Assembly (NCBI GenBank): GCA_013433145.1
Contig: CM024181.1
Location: 4,960,001-5,024,000, forward strand
From: Ascaris suum
Taxonomy: Eukaryota > Nematoda > Chromadorea > Rhabditida > Ascarididae
Reading direction: 5' to 3'
Length of the DNA stretch: 64,000 nt
Notes under the pieces: model-generated
Told to the model about the DNA's origin: nothing
The model's database searches: none
Seen by the model: only the letters and a program-made list of their open reading frames with translations
Program-made: the position numbers and the translations under genes
Part shown: positions 38,770-50,800 of the stretch, piece by piece
Layout of the letters: each line of letters opens with the position of its first letter
Position numbering within the stretch: the first letter of the stretch is position 1

Positions 38770-41700
38770 ATTACAATTTCAAGAGGAACTCTGCGACTTG
38801 GCCAACTCCACAAATATTCCTTCACAACAACGATTAAGAAGAAATACGGCGACAATTCATTAAAAAAAATTCAATAGACTCTTTCGATGGATTCCTCCAC
38901 TGCGTACAAAGCGATTGGTTTTACGGATATTAAAAGATTATTTAGACATTGATGTAAAGGATATTAATAAAACCCTGCTTGATGGAACCAACAATTCGGA
39001 GTTAACACATCAAAACTTGACTCGAAATCTCAAAGGCAATGCGCATTGCCATAAAATTACACTGCCGATTTCAATTCTGATAGCCTAAATGAACGCGCTG
39101 GAGGGTGTACCATGTACAAGAGGCTAGTAAGTTTCTAATATTCTCCTAGTTCACAACTGAAAATTTAGCTCATTTTTACAGTAGTAGTAAATATTCATAG
39201 AATAGGTGACTAATTCTTTGAATTTAGTTGAAGAACGACATCAGTGTAGTTGGCTAAGAGTGCAGTAGGATGGCCTAGCTGTGACTGATTTCCCCTTTCA
39301 ATAAATAAGAAAAGCACGACTTAGGATGGGAGGACACAGGAAACAATTTGGCCAAAGTCTAGCTGCATTCAGTTAAACACGCTGCAGAAGTTGGTAATGC
39401 AGGTGTAAACATTTGAAGATAAACTTATGACGGCAAGACGCACCGCATAATTTTTTGTATGGATATGATAAACTGCAGAAATTAGATCATTTCATTCAGC
39501 ACACGAATTCAACCGATTGGTTAAGTATTCACTAAGTGACCGAGTGCTTATGCAGCTCACTCTGAATGGAAATGGAAAACAACTTAAGAGTGCCAACTCA
39601 CTTTGACTGATGTCTTGCATTCCTGATCGAGATTGACGACTAGTACTTCCTTAAAATCGTTCAATTATAGAAGCTTCTCGGAAACATCCGGAACAACCTG
39701 GCAGTACTTTTTGTACCTGCAAGAAGGTCTAATTATTTCATAACCTAAGCGAATGCAAATATTTTTAGTTGTATCGGCGCCTATACATATGAATTCGGTT
39801 GAAGTGAAGAGGAGAGTCTGGACAAGAGATTTACAAGTTCGTAAAAACTGCGGAGGTGAGAGCAATCTTGAGTCTTTACAAATCCGCCATTTCAGGTCAC
39901 GCTCCGGTTGTTTCAACTTCGGATCCTAAACTGTTTCTAAAGTCTTCGCGCACACAGACGAAATTAGTCACGACTTGTAAGCACGAATCTAGCCAAGTCT
40001 TCCACACCAACAACCGATCTTTCAAAACGTATCAAGCGAAACTTTTGTGGAGCCTTGGAAATACACCCGGACAGGTAGCAAATACATTCAATAGCCCTAA
40101 CAAAACACATGTACGAATGTCACTGAGGATAAGTTAGGACACCAGTTGGTGGCAAAATCGATATATGAGCCCGAACTTCAGGTCATCGTGCATCGTGACT
40201 TGAACAAACTGACTGAAATTTCCGGCAGTTAAGTTTTGGCGCACCTACACAAGTAGCGAAAGCTATTCAAGTCAACAATTTCAATCGCGCTATTCAAAAC
40301 GCCAAAACCTCAACATCCAACACTCAATCCTCAGTCTTTGTGCGCTATCCTAATTCAGCAGCTCGACCTTCATGAACCTCTACACTGCAGCACGTTTCTG
40401 AGTAGTACGAGATCCGGAACAAGAAATGTAACCGGCCCCCTTAAGACAATATCCACACTTGCTGCCCCACCAGTCCACGAATGAGTGCCACCTGAACACA
40501 ATTGCATCAGAAATAAAGCAACGCATTTGCATATTTATTTTCAAAATCAGAATACGCGCGAATCAATTCAAATGGTTTGTGGAATTGATTCACCCATTGC
40601 CGGTAGAACGCGTAGAAGCAGAGAAAAAGACAGTGGCAGTATTATAAGCATGAGTATAAGTGTAAAAAAGAAAGGTGCGTCCGATAAAAATTCTGGAATA
40701 TTGTCGGGAATGAGGTGAAAAGTGCCGAAATATGGAACAGACCGATAAGCTCTGGGCATTTAAAAGAGAGAACACGAGCACCAAAATCTAAACGAAAAAT
40801 GGAGAGAGGAAAATGGCTGGAGAAAGAGAGTGGATGAGTCTCATCCGATAATGGTCAAATGCAACAAGTTGGAACTATCCTATGAGTCGATCATGTCGAC
40901 GAGCGTTATTGTTCCTGGAGCTTTCAAGAACCGTTCGGAAGCACAGATGCTAGCATTATTCACGAACACCATACAGCACCACCTTTGAAAATAAGTCCAT
41001 TCTCACCTGGAATGTTAGCCTATTCCGCTGCCTTCTCACCCTCCCTCCCCCTCCCCTCGAGGTGGCGCACACCAAATCTATCGTCCCACATTGAATTCTA
41101 GAAAGTGCCAATAGGTTTATGAAAATGAAAGCTGCCGGAGAGATGCCCTCTTGCTAATCTTTTTGCAGAGTGCCTTCATTCCCCCTTCCCCCGCCCCACG
41201 TATTTCTTCTCAAATACAGGCCCGTCCTGTCGCGCAACTATTTCTTTGCTGTAAATCTCTACGCGGAACTACCTCTAAGATAATAAAACCTGAGAGTCTA
41301 ATTTGTGAACACTCGATAAGCAAAAGTCGGATTCTCTCATCGAATTATGCGGAAGTTAAGACACTGAAAGAAAATAAAAATAGATCGAATAGAATCTGGC
41401 GTGATAATGCAGTGACTGTTTATCAAGGAAAAATTCCATAATGAGGATTTATATGTTTAATGAATAGTTGGACGAACTGGAACATGATCGAATGAACGGA
41501 TCATTCATTTAGTGGTTTTTAAACTTCTGTTTCATCCATCACATTTGCAAATTTTGCAGAAAGACCTCTACCATATGTTACATAGCAATTATACTAACTC
41601 AATATGGCATGAATTCTATGTATATGCGTCCCATCCTCCTCCTCACCCATCGTTTTTCGAAACTTCAGTTTATTGATAGTTAGTTCAACTATTTAAGGGC

Positions 41701-42673
41701 CCTCTGTCTTACGCCACAACGACCCGCCATGTTTCATCCGCACCGACATTTGCCCACATTTGGTGGGCATCGAAAAATTTGTGCTCGTTGGCGGCATCTC
41801 CGCGATGCCCGAGCTGCGCGAGAAACCATAGAAGCTCCTCGCACGGCACACTGCAACGGCGTCAATCGTTTGAACACCGCAGTGTTACTCGTCAGCACTG
41901 TAAATGCCGACGACCGCTATCCCCAATGCCACGAGTGGCGCGGGAGGCGGAGAGATCAGGCACCCCGGGCATCTCTCACATCATCATAGTGTGAAGCACC
42001 CAGACGCTGTATAGATACCATACTAAATAACTAACTAGTTACCTAGGTAGGATGATTCCGCCCTAACGAGCCGTCGCGACACATGCAGAGTTTCTCCGTT
42101 CGGTCCCATTTCATTGTGGACATACTGTCGAAACGGTTTGCTTGCGAAAGTGCAGAGAAAGAAAGATAACAATGAGGCAGCGTTCTGCAAAGAGGTGCGT
42201 GCATCAAGCGAATGTCACAATTTGTGATTCCATTTATTCGAGCAGTCCACCTTATTTGGTTATGAAAAATGAATGGCATATGTGCAGCTCTTAAACGCTA
42301 AATACATCTAGTATTACCAAATATGCAGTGATTTAACAGCATTTCATCTACTCTCAAGCATTACAATCTCTGGAGTTGTTCTATAGAACAATATTGTTTA
42401 GATAAAAGGGATGAATTGAGGTAGCTAATGAATAGGCTAAAAAATTCTTATCTGTCGTCAAAACTTCGACCTTCTCTCTTATCACTAATGTTTTCTCCAT
42501 GAGCAGTAGCAATAAACATCACTCATTTAGTGATCACTTCAGTTACACTATGTCGCATTTCACCTTGTGGGCCATCAACTTGTAGATGAAGTACCGTGCA
42601 AATTTGCTTTACATTTTAATTTGAAATTCTTCATAGCCAATCACTTATCTGTCTCATAGGCTCACCAATTTAC
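38770..42673. other. No confident gene; GC-rich block at 41.7-42.0 kb
   Basis: A minus ORF ending at 39667 (TACAAAAAGTACTGCC after CTTGCAG; YKKYCQVVPDVSEKLL then stop) could be a terminal exon, but nothing joins to it. The block 41729-41994 is markedly richer in G and C with several open frames. Otherwise unremarkable. Confidence 0.45.
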
Positions 42674-42906
42674 CTATGAAAGAATCGAAAGATTTCCAGC
42701 CATATTTGGGTGGTCCACTGGGGCCAATAGTCTTGAGCTGTTCCGCTACTGCAATGTGAGAATGCAACATGATTTATTTTGGGAAAAAAAAGATCATGAT
42801 TTACCGATCGCAACATTTCTGCAATTTTCAAAAAGCTCTTAGCGGAGCACCTGACAAAAAGCTCGCGAAGCAGTTCTCGAAGTCTTGGCTCTTTTATTGA
42901 AAGGTT
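42674..42906 (-). CDS. Last two exons of an unidentified gene
   Basis: Exon 42805-42906 (34 codons, phase 0 at both ends, acceptor GGTCAG, donor TCG|GTAAAT) encodes NLSIKEPRLRELLRELFVRC then SAKSFLKIAEMLRS. Using the second of two nearby acceptors, exon 42674-42745 continues in phase as RNSSRLLAPVDHPNMAGNLS and stops. With the first acceptor, a different frame (AEQLKTIGPSGPPKYGWKSF) would be read and would exit through the donor at 42674, but this does not match the upstream phase. The earlier exons should lie between 42.9 kb and the 3' end of SNAPC3 at 44.8 kb; I could not place them. No family recognised. Confidence 0.42.
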
Positions 42907-44838
42907 CTGACCTATTTCCTTCGACTGTCAACTTCTTTATATCATCAATGAACTCTCACTACCGAAAACTTTTCTCTAAATTCGCACGAATCCTATGGAG
43001 TTCACTTACTACAACTTTATATGAATATATCAACTTCAGCGAGAACACTAGACATATTTGAAAAAGCTAATATATTTATTTCGAACATCGGCGTCATTAA
43101 AATGAAGTTAAAAAGCACAGTGTTGTAGGATAAGCATTCCCGCGGCATCTCCCAATTACCTCAAATCCTAGCGTTAAAAACTTTTATTTGCGGCTTAGTG
43201 ATAACACAATTTATGTTCATAGCAACTTAGTGATGACGTGAGCAATCTTAGTCATTAAAATAGTTGCTCATTATCCGCATCTATGTCATAGATTCGCTTG
43301 CATCGTGGTCTCATTCTTCTTTGGTTTGAAATGCTGAATCAGAAAATCTCCAAAGGTGAAACTTGGCGAATGTAATTTACGCTAAAGTTCTCAACGGCTT
43401 CCTCATCGAGTGATCATCATGGACACTGCGCAAATATTTATTGCCGTAAAATCATATAGACCGAAAATTCTTCTGAATCAATCGAATGCGAGAACATGTG
43501 CGAACTTTTTGTGAAGAACACTTCATTATTCCATTGCTTTATTTTCAATACTCATGCAAGCGTTTGATGTGTTTGCATATGCTCGTATGTTATGTTTATT
43601 ATTCCATGAGAAGACATATCTCAACCATCGTTTATTTTTTGCTGAGAAATCTATTATTTATCTTATATCAATTAATCAATGCAAATCAATCGGATACAAC
43701 AATTCATCAATAAATAACCTTCGTTAAAGTAGAACTATCGTATTTGCTTGAATATAGCCCCCACCTTTTTGAACAGAAGACCCTCGAAAACGATTATAAC
43801 GGGTAGCCAATCGAAGAAAGACACCAAAATTCTCGCAGAATAATGTCCACCATCACCTCCCTTTCACAATGAATCAAAACTTCAATTATGGAAAACTTAC
43901 ATATGTAAATCGACACAAATGAAAAATAGCGCAGACTCAGGTGGAATCAATAGCGCTCTAAGCAAGAGACGTACGGAAAAGGCAACACATATCCAATGCA
44001 CAGCAGCCGTGAAAAGTCGCCGAGACAGAGGCTTGGGCACTGCCATTCAAAGGGGTCCCATAGCGAAATGGGAATCCCGCATGACATTAGAACATTCTTG
44101 AAAGACCCTGGCTGGAGCGACTTTTCTGGGCGGAGACTGACATGAAAGCCGAGGGACTGCTCCTTGACGCAGCCCCCATCGGAGGCCCGAGAACCCACAC
44201 CACATTACCGCCGACCATCAGAGGAAGATTACGTTGTCAAGCATCTGAAGCTAGGATGGATGTAACTATCACGCACAATCAACTGTTCATAATGTCATTC
44301 CCGCAAACCTCGAGATTTGAAGGATGGTTCCTATAATCTCAAGGCCTCTACTACGGAAGAAAACGAGGGTTTTATTAGCAGCACGTGAGCACGATAAATT
44401 CTCGAGGTCATAAAAAATCAACCAAAACGTAAAAACTCGGGCATTTGTTCCTCATAAATTCGATGCAAATATTACTTTCTTCAAATGTTGTCCAGGTATG
44501 ATGCAAGCGAATTAAACCTGTTCATAAAAACAAAACAAATCCAGTAATTGAAATCAAAGAATTACTTCCTGTGACTAACATATGCTGATCCGCAGTTCGC
44601 CATTTTTGGCTTATCTATCCGATGGCAATCCTAACAACGAACGCTCATATGTGCAAAATCTCATTACGGCAGCACTGACAAAAAAACAAAAATGAAATTT
44701 AGAAGTGTAGAATTACATAAAAACAATAAAAATATACAATGAAATGGCAGCAACTATCCATGTTCGGTAAACACCCTTCTTCTTAGGATTTCCTTTTCGA
44801 ACTTCATGAGAAGGCACAAGATAGTTATATCTGCAGTG
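42907..44838. other. Intergenic, no placed exon
   Basis: Should contain earlier exons of the gene ending at 42674, but I could not fix any. A short minus segment near 43370-43420 between ATTTGCGCAG and GC|GTAAAT (VHDDHSMRKPLRTL) is exon-like but out of phase with the next exon. Confidence 0.35.
44093..44336 (+). CDS. Possible exon or element fragment
   Basis: After ACATTAG the frame reads NILERPWLERLFWAETDMKA then EGLLLDAAPIGGPRTHTTLP, open to a stop at 44336. The stretch is richer in G and C than its surroundings, as is the overlapping minus frame. It may be a remnant of a mobile element or an unplaced exon. Confidence 0.2.
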
Positions 44839-47800
44839 CTAAAGTTGCAAACAAGACGGATCAACATAAGGATGTGCTGTTGACTTCAGATCACGGCGAT
44901 GTTGATAAACGAAGTGGTAGCTGGTGAAACATGCCTCACACATATGTACCGGATCTGCGGGCATTTCATCTCCCTCTACGATCCATCTATAAAACATGTA
45001 CACTTAACTCTCGATTAATTAAATAATTCTAAATACTTTACAGTACTCTAAATGAGTAAACTCCAACATTCACTTCTTATTATCACATTCACTTCTATAT
45101 TATCTCACTTCGATAACAACAGCCAACATTAGCATTAAGGCTACAATGAAGTTAGCTAACAGAGTTTCGACATACGAAACGAGGCTGTTTTTCTTGGAAC
45201 GGCCGGAGACTGCTAACGGTTGAACCAATACTCCTCCCCCCCTCTTTTCGCTTCCTTTAAACGTCATAACTAGCTTCCACACTCCCTTTATTTCCTAACA
45301 CAACAAATTTTAGGTATGCAATTGCTATACCTTACACGCTAAAGTCCACCTCTACATAACAACCCTAATTTCATTAAACTGCTGCGTCTTCATATTACTA
45401 CACCTTCCCTCTCATTATTAAACAAAAGCATAGCTAAAATAAGGATTGTGAGAAAGAGACGTTTTGAGGGAAGGATCGGGTGTGGGTTGGCGCTCTTGTA
45501 GAAGATAGAGTAGCCAGCTCCAAAAGCGTCAAAATTTCCACATTTAAGTTCTGAGACGATAAAAACTAATATAGAACCCAAACATCCGGTAATTAAGAAT
45601 TAGCTATAGTATCTGAGTGGAAGGGGGGACTACGCCTTTCCCAAAATAATTTCCGAATGGTCTTACTGTGCAGTATGTCGTCGACAAACTTTGCAGTTGT
45701 GTTCAAAACTCGTATCAGACAGCAATTGAGGGAACGACAATGGGTAATCCTGGGGATCCATTAGACGCAAATCCGTGAAATAGAACACGTGTTCGCAACT
45801 GCCTTGATGCACATATACATACGGATATCCCAGTCTACACACCAAATCTTCCACCTGTAAACAATCGCATATAACAGTGCAAATACCTGAGCATTTAGGT
45901 ATTATACGCTGATACAGTTGTTACATTGCAATTAAGTACATGAGAGGACGAACATTCGTGACTCGTTGTCGTTCTATGTGCTACGTACGACGTCAAATAA
46001 AGACCACGACAAGAACTATCAGCCCTATATGAGGAAAAGAGAGCATATGCTGAAAAGGACCTTTATTCAAGGTTATCTGACTTCGTACCACTTCAATAAA
46101 GAAAAGGAACTCGCACAATCATAAAGTCATCCAGTCCGAGTGGAATAAGTGAGTGATATGTGGTGCACTCTTTTTCGCCCTTCAAATAAAGGGTTTTTTC
46201 AAAAGGAATCTCTCCTCGCTACAATAACTTTGACAGGTAAGGTGTCATTTTATCTTCTAGCTGCTTATTCAACACCACTCCATCACTTCCAATAGAACAT
46301 CTCAAAAGTAACAGCAAACACAGCAATTACTCCGAAAATATATTAACTTCCACAGTGAATGCTCTTCGAAACTGTCTTGTAAAAAATACCTTTATACCAA
46401 TAATATCCTTCACTTGCACGGGACCAAACTGATCTTTTTTCTTCTCCATCCACTTTCTTATTGGTCTGAAATAAGGAATAAGTTGAGCGACACAGATTAG
46501 CACGGTTTAATTCACTACTAAAATACATGAAGAGAAGTGTGCAAAAAGCACCACAATCCAGCTCAGATACAAAATACTGCTAATGATAGTGTAAAATGGC
46601 CTGCCCTCCCACTGTACTGTCATCATTCCTAACAACGTACTGCCAGTCAAGGAGATCGGTCGGCTGCTAGGAATCACTGAATTCAGACCAGTTGGTCGTT
46701 AGGAATTAGCCCTCGGATTGTCCACAAAAAGTAACGGCCTCCCTTCTACGATCTTTTCATCAGAAACAGCACTAAAAATCAGGGGCAACTTAAATGAGTG
46801 CCATCAAGCAAACCACTCGTCGTTCATTACGCATATTGGCAACATAACCGATTCGGAGCTTATCATATGTGTTCATATTCAGCTCCTATCGTTTTCTTGA
46901 TGCGCAATTCTCAACCTTCGCGTCCGCCAATTTAATATGTCACTTGCTGAGATGTTCTTCTTCAAAAAAGTGATTTAATAGGCGTTGAAGTAAACAAATG
47001 AAAAGACGTATTTTAGAGTCATGAAGCTCTTGCAAAAATATTCAAAAAATACACGGAATATGTGCCCAAAATGTGCTGTCCTATTCAGTCAGAACTGGCT
47101 TTAAGAGTCCACAATCAAAAAGCTTCGCTCTAACCCGCACCATCTGGCTGTAAAATTTACATACGCAAAATTTACATAAACATTTTTACTCTGGTGCTAA
47201 TAATTCAAGAAAATGAGCGAATGGAACAAAAATTGCGATGCGACATGTATCCACGGCGTAGAGTAGAGCGAGGAATTGCTACCTTTGTAGTTTCCGCAGT
47301 TCGTTTAAACAACTCAACGAGCAGAAACACAGATGCATACACAAATCAGACAAATACGCACTGATTAGACGTCGCCATAGCGCATTTTTACTTAAATAAA
47401 GCATGCGAATGACTGTGTCAATCAACAAAATGATTGATGCAACTACCTTATTCCTCCGTTTATAATCACATGGACTTCACGGATCGCAATTTTATAGCGG
47501 TCGGCAGAACATTTATGAAGAGAAATATGAGGAACTTGAGAAATAAAATTGTGTTAACTGAAAAAATCGGGCTAAAGGAGAGATGAAATCGATCAAATGA
47601 ATTTGACATACAACGAGATGTCGATCATTGGTGTCATCTTTGACATATCCAACTGCGAAAGTGAATGCTCCGATATGTAGAAATGCTGCGGCACATAAAA
47701 AGTATCATGAATGAACATAAACGACGACGGGTACTTGAACTGAAATTTGAATTCCTCAGGTGAACGGCTTTCCATTCATGCAGAAAACTCGAAATGATTT

Positions 47801-50800
47801 CAGTACGATTGTGATTACATTAAAAAGAGATAATATATGTGCATAGAGAAGCAACGCAACAAAAAGCTCTCGAATTGCTAAAAAGATAAATAACGATCCG
47901 TAATGGACTTTCATCGACGTATTTTCTCTTGGTCCCAAGTTGCGAAATTCTAAACTATGGCTCATCACTTTTTCATAAGCTCTTCATTTATAAGTCTTAC
48001 TCCACTGGAAAGATCATTTCTCGCTCTCTTGCTTCCTTTTTTCTCCCTCCCCTCCAGTGCTGAGAGAAAACTCCCAAACAAAATCACTTGTAGAGTTGCA
48101 TCATTTTGAACCAAAGCATAAATGCGCTTAACATAGAGTAAAAGCAAGTGATTCAAAAATCTCGTTAGCGAGCTCTCAAAAATGCCTTAACATTTACAGC
48201 GTACAGGATAATTAACTGGCCAGCAAGTCATTCGTATCGATTTCTCGCATTTTTCATATTTCATTACATAGTGACACAGTAACAACGTCTGCCATTTCCG
48301 CCTCATTACAATCAATTCAAGAATTAACCCTAGGGCAATAAAAGGCCACTACTCAAAAACGAAAAAGATATCAACCCTAAATTCCCTATCAAAAATCGGA
48401 TTAAAAAACAAATAAATCAAAGGAACCTTATTTAAATCGGTCAATTTTGGAATCGTCTCAACCACATCCATTGTTGCACCATAATCGGCGGAACATTTGA
48501 ATAACGAATGCATTTCAATAAGAGTCGTTGCACCCCTCAAGCGAAACCTCCAATACGGTTTGATCTAAACAATGATAGATGGTTCATCTCGGAAAAACAC
48601 CTACCTGCGATTTAAATAAAACCATTATCGATTAAAAAAAACAACAAAGATACTAAACATAATTTTTACCAGGCCAAAGAGCATAATATAGGAATCCAAA
48701 ATTCTCGACAAGAGTGGGCAATTGTAACGGGTGCTATAAAACGAATCAGTTCTTGGGGTATGAATGCTAAACACTGCTGCGGCCGGACCCAATTACTCCA
48801 ACAAAAAGAATGGCGAAAAAAAAAAGAATTACTCGAAGTGCTCTCCTTTCGTGTGGTTGTGGGACATGGTTATACGGTTTACAGATAACCAACGTTACGA
48901 CGATATCGTTGATTGTCGCCGGTTCGACAGTCTCAGGAACTCGAGTATGGTACATATCCTAAAATCGCATCATTGAGTGATACGTATTTATGGCTAAAAA
49001 TTTTGTGGAATTTATAAAAACACAAATGCTGCTTTAATAAAAGACTGCCACTCATTCAACAGTATCATCTCTAGCACCACCTAACGTCTATATAGTGTAT
49101 ATCTTTCAGTCGCACAGGCTAATGCGCTAAATTCATGAAAGCAAAAAAAGCATTTCAAATCTCTTGAAAATTACGAGTGATCGAAAAATTTTTGCTTTGT
49201 AAATAAGTGAGGCAATCATTCGGATAACGCATTTTCAAATGCTCACTTTAAATAAAACTTTCGAAAGGTGAAGAGCAAAATCAGGGGAAAAAGCAAAAAT
49301 CGTGATGCAGCAGAAACGGTGCAAGACGAGATGGATCCAATTTCGAATTTAGAAAGGCCGTTTCCGACAAGTGTAGATGCCCGATATAAGGGGCAAACTA
49401 CAGGTATAACTTCAATCAATTCAACGATTAAAAAAATGTAATTGAAAGAGTTTATGTGGCTCTAAACTACAACACAACATAAATGCATACAGATTAAAAA
49501 TCGAAAATCGAATCAAATCGCCTTATTCTGTCCGCTATATGCCTATCTTTTAATGAAGTATAGCCTGAACTTCTCCTAGCATATGCTGATGAGAATCGTT
49601 CTACCGTAACCTAACAAATATAAACTGCAACGCCTAACGAGTTAACAAGTTTCTAGTAAAGATGAAACAATCGAGGAAGAAGTTGGTCTATTAGTATAAG
49701 ACTGAATTTCCATGTAATATGATAAATATGCGCATGCGACGTTTACATTCGACGATCGCCAAGTGATCGTAAGCGTAAAATTTAAAAATATTTGCATAGA
49801 TATATCACTTCCCTAACGAGAAATTTTCTTTTTGATTCTCTTTATTTCAACAATAATCCTATCTAATATTTTTATAACTCGAATGGGCAAAGCAATAACG
49901 CAATAAACGGACATTTTCGAAAAAATTCGTGTACTTGAGTCTCCTCGTCGTTTCAAAGGCCAAATGTTGTATTCTGCTGCGATGTTGCAACGTCTTCTCG
50001 TCCGCACTGCAAATCTCTACTTGAGTTCACTAAATTAATCTCGATATTCTTTTTATCGATGTAATTATATTTTACACGAAAAATCTGTTCCGCAATCGAA
50101 ATTTGAATGCTGGAAGATTTTAAAAAAAGAATGACTCAACAAATGAAGTCTCCGAGTTATCTGCGAATGAGAATATGAGCCGAAAAAAAGTGAAGTAAAA
50201 ACCCATATCGTTTAAGATACACTATATCATCTGGCCAGGAGAGAGACCACGTGATCGGATCACGATCTTTCAAGCAATGCTATTCACTATCACAATGACT
50301 AAGGAAGCATAATGTAAGGAATAACGCAACAAAATGCCGTATATTGAGCGAATTCTTCAGAGTTTATATCGTTAAGGAGCCAAGAAAATATGAACTAAAC
50401 TAAAACTAGTTAGAATATGATATGATATAAAAAAGTTACAAATAGGAAAAATAAACTTCTGGCTTACGATAGATTCGACAACCTTAAGCAGTAAGAAAGT
50501 TGCTCGATGATCAAGAATCACTTCGACAGAAAACGTCGAATAAACTACCATATTCTTTGAAATGCTGCCTCCACCAACAGAAGCAATGATAAGATTAATT
50601 CCTCAGATAGAGAGCTTCGATAAAAAATAAGCTCATATTCCTGAGTATAAGCTTCCCCTTGAATACAAGCGGCGTCGATGAAGACGCCTGTAGTCAACAG
50701 TCGTTTGAAGTGTTCCCCCTCCCCCCTCCCCCAGCCCATGCGAAAAACAGAACTCCCACGTATTTAACGTCATTCAGCTTCGCAATATTACACGAGTAAA

